Source: Nonomuraea guangzhouensis
GTDB lineage: Bacteria; Actinomycetota; Actinomycetes; Streptosporangiales; Streptosporangiaceae
Assembly (NCBI RefSeq): GCF_019396345.1
Contig: NZ_JAHKRM010000006.1
Coordinates: 372,001-436,000, forward strand
DNA length: 64,000 nt
Reading direction: 5' to 3'
In this document: positions 58,913-64,000 of the stretch, one piece after another
Position numbering within the stretch: position 1 is the first letter of the stretch
How the letters are laid out: every line of letters starts with the position of its first letter
Position numbers and translations under genes: made by a program
Notes under the pieces: model-generated
What the model saw: the letters and a program-made list of their open reading frames with translations, nothing else
Database searches by the model: none
What the model was told of the DNA's origin: nothing

Positions 58913-59596
58913 ATGACCGCGTACCGGATCCTGGCGGTGGACGACGATCAGGCCATCCTGCGCTCGCTCCGACGTGGCCTGCGGCTGGAGGGCTTCGCCG
59001 TGGATACCGCCGAAACGGGGCGGCAGGCGCTGGAGCGGGTGGATGACCGGCCCGATGCGATCATCCTCGACGTGTCTATGCCGGAAATGTCGGGCATTGA
59101 GGTGTGCAGCCGGTTGCGTGGGGCTGGGTCGCAGGTGCCGGTGTTGATGTTGTCGGCCATGGATGAGGTGGCCGACCGTAAGGCCGGGCTGGCGGTGGGC
59201 GCCGACGACTATGTCGTCAAGCCGTTCGATCTGGGTGAGCTGGTGCTCCGCCTGCGCGCTCTGTTACGCCGTGCCGGATCTGCCCCGGGGGCGGTGGTGC
59301 GCGTCGGAGCGCTGGTCATCGAGCCTGAGGCGCGCCGGGTCACGATGCGCGGGCGTGCGGTGGAGGTGACGCGGCGGGAGTTCGACCTGCTGGAGGTGCT
59401 GGCGCGGAACGCGGGCATCGTGCTGTCCCGGTCGGTGCTGCTGGAGCGCGTCTGGGGCTATGACTTCGAGGTGACCGGCAACGCGGTGGACACGTTCGTC
59501 GGGTACCTACGGCGCAAGCTGGAAGCGGATGGCGAGCCGCGCATGCTGCACACGGTGCGCGGGGTGGGGTTCGTGCTGCGGGAAGCGCGGCCGTGA
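58913..59596 (+). CDS. OmpR-family response regulator
   Basis: A 227-residue protein. The receiver has the acidic pair in ILAVDDDQAI, the phosphorylation site in DAIILDVSMPEMSG (Asp ~53), LMLSAMDE and the conserved Lys in YVVKPFDLGE. The C-terminal ~100 residues are a winged helix (TRREFDLLEVLARNAGIVLS, then VDTFVGYLRRKLEADGEPRM). The layout is MprA/PrrA-like. It overlaps the kinase start by 4 bases (GTGA). Confidence 0.94.
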   Translation: MTAYRILAVDDDQAILRSLRRGLRLEGFAVDTAETGRQALERVDDRPDAIILDVSMPEMSGIEVCSRLRGAGSQVPVLMLSAMDEVADRKAGLAVGADDYVVKPFDLGELVLRLRALLRRAGSAPGAVVRVGALVIEPEARRVTMRGRAVEVTRREFDLLEVLARNAGIVLSRSVLLERVWGYDFEVTGNAVDTFVGYLRRKLEADGEPRMLHTVRGVGFVLREARP

Positions 59597-61038
59597 AGCT
59601 GTCCACCCGGTTCGCGCTCTGCCTCGCTGTCGCCGTTCCGCTGCTGGTCGCGCTGGCGGGGCTGGTCTTGCTCGGACTGGTCTCGCAGGACCTGCGCGCT
59701 GAGCGAGACGACCAGCTCACGGCGCGGCTGCGGGCGCTGACCCCGATGGCGGCGACGTTCGCGTGGCGGACCCGCGTGCTGCCCGCCATCCCGCCCGACC
59801 TCCTTCAGCAGCGGCTGGTCACGGCCGCCAGCGCGGGCGGGGTCTGCGTCGTGGAGAAGGGGGAGAAACTGCTGGTCATCGGGAAGGTTCCGGGTACCCT
59901 GCCGGTCGGCGCCGGGCCTGCCGACCATGTCGAGGGGGAGCGGAGCTGGCGGTTCGTGGCCGCCGACGTGGGGCGGCGGGGGACCGCGCGGCTGATCCTC
60001 TTCGAGCCGGCGGAGCGCCTCAGCGACCAGATCGCGTTGCTCGGCAAGCGGCTGGTGTCCGTCACGCTGGTCGCGGCCGGGGTGGGCGCGGTGGCCGGGT
60101 TGCTGCTGGGCAGGTTCGCGGTACGTCCGCTGTCGCTGCTGGGCAGCCAGGCACGTACGATCGGCAGCCGGCAACGGCCGCCACTCACGATCGACCCGCC
60201 GGCTCGTACGGGGCCGCTCGATACGGAGCCACGCCTGGCGACCACGGCAGGTGTCGCCGAGATCGACGAGCTGGCCCGCCTCCTGAACGATCTCCTGGAC
60301 CGGCGCGACGCGGCCGTGACCCGTACCGGCGAGGCCCTGGAGACCGCCCGCGCCTTCGCGGCCACCGCCGCGCACGAGCTCCGCACCCCGCTCACCAGCA
60401 TGGGCACCAACCTCACCCTCCTGGACCACCCCGAGCTGGGCCCCGCGGACCGTACCGAGATCATCGCCGACCTAGCCGCCGAACACGGCCGCATCCAGCG
60501 CCTCATCACGATGCTCCGCCGGCTCGCGCGCGGCGAACTGCTCGCCCCCGACGCCTTCGCGGACACCGACCTGAGCGAGATCGTCAACGACGCGGTCAAG
60601 GACGCGCGGCACCGTCACCCGCACGCCACGATCAAGGCCTGTCTGGCGGACGGCGTGCGCGTACGCGGCTGGGCGGAGGGGCTGCGCATGGTCGCCGACA
60701 ACCTGCTCGACAACGCCGCCATCCACGGCGCCGACGGGTCCGGCCGGTCGGCGATCAGCGTGACCCTGGACGTGGGGGAGGAGGTCGTCCTCGCCGTTCA
60801 GGACGCGGGCTCGGGGGTGGTGCCGCAGGACCGCGATGCGATGTTCGCCCGTTTCCGCCGCCGCGCCGACAGCCCGGGCTCCGGGCTCGGCCTCACGCTG
60901 GTGCGGCAGCAGGCGACGCTCCACGGCGGCACCGCAACGCTGAGCGCCTCCCTTGACGGTCCGGGAACGCGCGCCGAAGTACGTCTTCCCCTGACCGGCC
61001 GGCAAGCGCCGGGAGCCGCGCGGTCCTGGCTGGAATAG
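59593..61038 (+). CDS. Sensor histidine kinase, partner of the adjacent response regulator
   Basis: A 481-residue protein: membrane spans near residues 8-30 and 155-178, a ~125-residue sensor region, HAMP, HisKA with the phospho-His in ATAAHELRTPLTS (~residue 262), N box MVADNLLDNAAIHG, DAGSGVVP and SGLGLTLVRQQ. The start is GTG inside the regulator stop, so expression is coupled. A secreted protein gene follows in the same direction 42 bp later and may be its target. Confidence 0.93.
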   Translation: MKLSTRFALCLAVAVPLLVALAGLVLLGLVSQDLRAERDDQLTARLRALTPMAATFAWRTRVLPAIPPDLLQQRLVTAASAGGVCVVEKGEKLLVIGKVPGTLPVGAGPADHVEGERSWRFVAADVGRRGTARLILFEPAERLSDQIALLGKRLVSVTLVAAGVGAVAGLLLGRFAVRPLSLLGSQARTIGSRQRPPLTIDPPARTGPLDTEPRLATTAGVAEIDELARLLNDLLDRRDAAVTRTGEALETARAFAATAAHELRTPLTSMGTNLTLLDHPELGPADRTEIIADLAAEHGRIQRLITMLRRLARGELLAPDAFADTDLSEIVNDAVKDARHRHPHATIKACLADGVRVRGWAEGLRMVADNLLDNAAIHGADGSGRSAISVTLDVGEEVVLAVQDAGSGVVPQDRDAMFARFRRRADSPGSGLGLTLVRQQATLHGGTATLSASLDGPGTRAEVRLPLTGRQAPGAARSWLE

Positions 61039-61079
61039 CCCGCCCGCCTGCCAGAGATCTGCCAAGAAGCGTTGTCACC

Positions 61080-62318
61080 ATGTCTCGCATGATCACGCCA
61101 AGACTGGGTGCCGCCCTCATGGCCGCCGCCACCCTCCTCGTCACGTCTCCGCAGCACGCCGCGGCAGCCACCCCGCCGGTGACACCCGACTGCGCATGGG
61201 AGGTCAAGGTCTCCGCCGACACGCGCAACGTCTTCTACCCCGACTCCGCCGCCACGTACTGGGTGCTGCCGTTCACCGTGCAGGAGGGGTTACGGATCAC
61301 GCTGGCCGGTCAGTACCCCGACAGCCGGTACGCCTCGATCCAGGTGTACAAGGAGGGCGGCGGCCTGTTCGAGACGAACGGCGTCCCCTCGTCGCTCACC
61401 GACCACCGCATCCAGCCGGACACGGGCAACGTCAACCCCTGGCAACAGCAGGCGTCCCCCGGCGGCCACTTCACGCTCACGGTGGCAGCCGACGCGGCTC
61501 CTGGGCAGGTCAACACGCTGCCGCTGGCCCCGTCCGGCACCCCGGAAGGGGCCAAGGGGAACATCGTCTACCGCGTCTACCTCCCCGCCGACGGGGACTT
61601 CAGCCAGGTGCGACTCCCCGCCGTCACCTTCGAGCGCGACGGCGTCACGCAGCCCGTGCCCACCTGCGACGATCCGCAGCCCACGACCAGCTCTGTCGCA
61701 CCACCGGCGAAAAGCATGGCCGCGGCCGCGCCCGCGTTCGCCCGCGCGGACCTCGCCGACCGTCCGACCGGCGGCTTCCCGAACGGAGACTCCGCCTACC
61801 TCTACGCCGACGTCACCCCACCCGTCGGCCGCCAGGTCGTCGTCATCCGCGGCAAGGCCCCGCACAACGCCCAGGGCTCGCACCCGGCCCCCTGGCCGGC
61901 CGCCGGCAAGGACGTGCGCTACTGGTCGATGTGTACGAACCTGACCCTGCCCCCGTACCAGGTCGTGGTGAACCCGCTGCCCGACGGCACGTCCGACTAC
62001 GGATGCCGCGCCGACGACCACACCGGGCTCGACTCCGACGGCCGCTACAGCTACGTGGTCGGCGCGGAGTCGCAGCGGCAGGCGATCGAGCAGGTGCCCG
62101 GGGTGACGTTCCTGCCGTTCTCGACCGCCCGGCCCGCGGCGACGCATCGGATCATCCTCCGCAACATGGTGGTGGACGCCGGCTTCGCCGAGGCCGTGCA
62201 GAACGTGCCGGAGGACGGCGATCCCGCCTCCGCCGCGGCCGTCATGGGCGAGTACTACCCGGTCACGAAGGTCTGCTCACTGGCCGCGCTCACCTCGGAG
62301 GGACCCGCGGACTGCTGA
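61080..62318 (+). CDS. Secreted protein of unknown function
   Basis: A 412-residue protein with a signal peptide (MITPRLGAALMAAATLLVTS, cleavage near AAAA). The mature part has DCAWEVKVSADTRNVFYPDS, YWVLPFTVQEGLRITLAGQY and PDSRYASIQVY, a beta-rich opening, and ends RIILRNMVVDAGFAEAVQNV. Several Cys pairs occur. No catalytic motif recognised. It is probably co-regulated with the two-component system upstream. Confidence 0.8.
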   Translation: MSRMITPRLGAALMAAATLLVTSPQHAAAATPPVTPDCAWEVKVSADTRNVFYPDSAATYWVLPFTVQEGLRITLAGQYPDSRYASIQVYKEGGGLFETNGVPSSLTDHRIQPDTGNVNPWQQQASPGGHFTLTVAADAAPGQVNTLPLAPSGTPEGAKGNIVYRVYLPADGDFSQVRLPAVTFERDGVTQPVPTCDDPQPTTSSVAPPAKSMAAAAPAFARADLADRPTGGFPNGDSAYLYADVTPPVGRQVVVIRGKAPHNAQGSHPAPWPAAGKDVRYWSMCTNLTLPPYQVVVNPLPDGTSDYGCRADDHTGLDSDGRYSYVVGAESQRQAIEQVPGVTFLPFSTARPAATHRIILRNMVVDAGFAEAVQNVPEDGDPASAAAVMGEYYPVTKVCSLAALTSEGPADC

Positions 62319-62439
62319 GTCACGGGCGGACGATGTTATCGTGACGGCGCACGAGGTGCCGCGTCGGAACGCTTCGTGTGTCACGGCTGTGGCTCCCAGG
62401 GCGCGCTCAGGCTAGTTGCTGCAAACGCAGAGGAGCGCT

Positions 62440-63276
62440 GTGTCCACCTTGGTGATCGGAGCCCGCGGCAGCGTCGGGCGCCATGTCGTCGATCAACTGC
62501 TGGCCGCCGGGGAATCGGTGCGCGCGTCGGTGCGCGACCTGGCGTCGGCGGACCTGCCCGCAGAGGTGTCCGTTGTCGTCGCGGACCTCACCCGGCCCGA
62601 CACGCTGAAGGCCGCGTTGGACGGGGTCCGGAAGGTGTTCCTGTACGCGCCCGTCGGAGGCACCGGTGCTTTCATCGGTGCCGCTCGGGAGGCTGATCTC
62701 GAACGCATCGTGCTGCTGTCCTCGGGAAGCGTCTTGCTGCCGTACGCGGCGGGAAACGCGATAGCCGAAGAGCATCGGTCGGTCGAGCGGGCACTGGATG
62801 GTTCGGGTCTGCCCTGGACGCCGATCCGCCCGTTGGTTCTGGCGAACAACGCGCTGAACTGGGCCCACTCGATCCGCACCGAAGGCATCGTCCGGCTGGT
62901 CCATCCCGAGGCGGTGATGGCCCCCATCCATGAACGCGACATCGCCGCCGTCGCGGTCGCGGCCCTGGTGGGGGAGGCCGGTGAAGAAGCCGGCGCCTTG
63001 CTGACCGGTTCCGAGCTGCTGTCCCAGCGGCGTCAGGTCGAGTTGATCGGCGCGGCGATCGACAAGAACCTCCAGATCGAGGAGTTGTCGGAATCAGCGG
63101 CACGTGACCGTTTCGGTCAGTTCGAGAAGCCGTACATCGTCGACGCGATCCTCGAGTTCATCAAGGCGGCGGCGAACGGAGGATCACCGGCGACCGGAAC
63201 GGTGGAACAGGTGCTCAGGCGACCCGCCGTACCGTTCGCGCAGTGGGCACGAGAGCACGCTGCCGACTTCCGCTGA
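62440..63276 (+). CDS. NmrA-like NAD(P)-binding reductase
   Basis: A 278-residue protein starting VSTLVIGARGSVGRHVVDQL with the GxxGxxG motif of atypical SDRs. KVFLYAPVGGTGAFIGAARE and RIVLLSSGSVLLPYA follow, and the C-terminal half has EAVMAPIHERDIAAVAVAAL, typical of NmrA/YtfG-like proteins. The GTG at 62440 follows AGAGGAG. It may reduce quinones or act as a redox sensor. Confidence 0.87.
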   Translation: MSTLVIGARGSVGRHVVDQLLAAGESVRASVRDLASADLPAEVSVVVADLTRPDTLKAALDGVRKVFLYAPVGGTGAFIGAAREADLERIVLLSSGSVLLPYAAGNAIAEEHRSVERALDGSGLPWTPIRPLVLANNALNWAHSIRTEGIVRLVHPEAVMAPIHERDIAAVAVAALVGEAGEEAGALLTGSELLSQRRQVELIGAAIDKNLQIEELSESAARDRFGQFEKPYIVDAILEFIKAAANGGSPATGTVEQVLRRPAVPFAQWAREHAADFR

Positions 63277-63278
63277 CC

Positions 63279-63998
63279 CTAGGGCCTTCGCCGGCGCAGC
63301 ATGACCGCCAGCCGTGGCATGCCGATGAGCAACTCCGCGGTGAAGCGCCTGCGGGCGCGCCGGTCGGGCAGGGCGTGGAGCTCTCCGAGCCACTCCGCGA
63401 TCCAGCGAGCCCGGACAGCATGCGGAAGGATGATCGCCCCCGCGGTGATCACCCGGAGAAACGCCTGCGTTCCGGCGTCACCCGACACGTCGAGCCTCGC
63501 CTGTGCGAGACCTTCGAGTTCGCGGGCGATCTCGTTCATGCCCAGCCAGCCGGCGATCGGCACGAAGACGTCGAGGGTCTCACGCGCTTTCCGAAGTTGT
63601 TTCTCCGGCGGGAGGAATCGCATCGTCCGCTGGTTGTGCAGGCGATCGGCCAGCTTCAAGGTCAGCACCCGCTCGTCGGTGCCGGCCGCCCGACCTTCAG
63701 CCAGCAACGCCGGGTCATCGAGCGGCCGCAGGTCCGTCACCAGACGCACGATCGTCTCGCCGAACTCCGCCGCCAGCTCCGTCTCGGGACACGCGGTGTC
63801 TTCCAGGACGTCGTGAAGGAGCGCCGCGCAGAGCAACTCGTGGTCAGCGCCGAGCCCGGCCAGGATGGCGGCGACCGCGAGCGGGTGGGTGATGTACGGC
63901 TCCCCGCTCCTCCGTGTCTGGTCGCGGTGCCAATAGGCGGCCACCGTGTACGCACGCTCGACCAGCCGCGCCTGATCCGCTGTCAGGTAATCGGGCAA
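63279..63998 (-). CDS. HD-domain protein, RelA/SpoT hydrolase-like, stand-alone
   Basis: At least 239 residues. YWHRDQTRRSGEPYITHPLA and LCAALLHDVLEDTACPETEL are the signature of the (p)ppGpp hydrolase HD domain, and LKLADRLHNQRTMRFLPPEK completes it. The synthetase, TGS and ACT domains are absent, so it would be a small alarmone hydrolase or a related HD enzyme. The frame runs to the window edge; TTG at 63998 is the only visible start and the true one may lie outside. Confidence 0.85.
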   Translation of the reverse strand: MPDYLTADQARLVERAYTVAAYWHRDQTRRSGEPYITHPLAVAAILAGLGADHELLCAALLHDVLEDTACPETELAAEFGETIVRLVTDLRPLDDPALLAEGRAAGTDERVLTLKLADRLHNQRTMRFLPPEKQLRKARETLDVFVPIAGWLGMNEIARELEGLAQARLDVSGDAGTQAFLRVITAGAIILPHAVRARWIAEWLGELHALPDRRARRRFTAELLIGMPRLAVMLRRRRP

Positions 63999-64000
63999 GG

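Overview
The window is 64 kb of high-GC actinomycete chromosome. A mycothiol synthase (MshD), SARP/AfsR and LAL-type regulators, an MmyB-type repressor remnant, frequent GTG/TTG starts and the overall gene style point to Streptosporangiaceae (Nonomuraea-like). That family placement is inference from gene content, not a database result.

Layout. (1) 1-11.6 kb is core-like: end of an alkylsulfatase, an NCS1 permease, an NAD-dependent epimerase, an orphan sensor kinase, a 2-hydroxyacid dehydrogenase, a secreted 5'-nucleotidase, mshD, a DUF47-PiT phosphate uptake pair, dcd, and an intact tRNA-Gly(CCC) at 11610-11683. (2) 11.6-38.5 kb is the striking part. Ten further copies of the 3' half of that tRNA (anticodon loop to CCA), some truncated or mutated, lie in the same orientation. 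Nearly all are preceded at a fixed distance by a conserved arm with an 11-bp-spaced GTGCC direct repeat and a GGTC...GACC inverted repeat. They look like successive attachment-site junctions left by many small elements that integrated one after another at the tRNA gene. Several units are only 0.9-1.1 kb and carry a single payload: a DUF433/PIN-like pair, a VapC-like pair, a HigBA pair, a DUF4303 protein. Others are larger and carry SMI1/KNR4, Mth938-like, DinB, HAD and beta-propeller proteins, a LAL regulator, a methyltransferase and others. The only integrase trace is one frameshifted tyrosine-recombinase remnant at 13.6-14.0 kb. Gene debris (MmyB, aldo/keto reductase, TPR regulator, FAD oxidase, IS256 transposase) is concentrated here. 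(3) 38.5-64 kb is accessory but orderly: ALDH, a decayed SDR with a divergent TetR, three small-molecule-kinase-like (APH fold) proteins, VOC and Nudix proteins, two ECF-sigma modules, small membrane proteins, a large SARP regulator, two divergent small secreted proteins, a complete two-component system followed by a secreted protein, an NmrA-like reductase and an HD-only RelA/SpoT-type hydrolase.

How it fits together. The phosphate pair (PhoU-like DUF47 then PiT) and the secreted 5'-nucleotidase could serve phosphate scavenging. The island reads as a tRNA-anchored accretion array in which toxin-antitoxin and small immunity/defence-like genes are stored as att-bounded cassettes. This is the candidate undescribed system of the window. 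The evidence is the repeat geometry read directly from the bases; mobility and the recombinase that acts on the sites are inferred.
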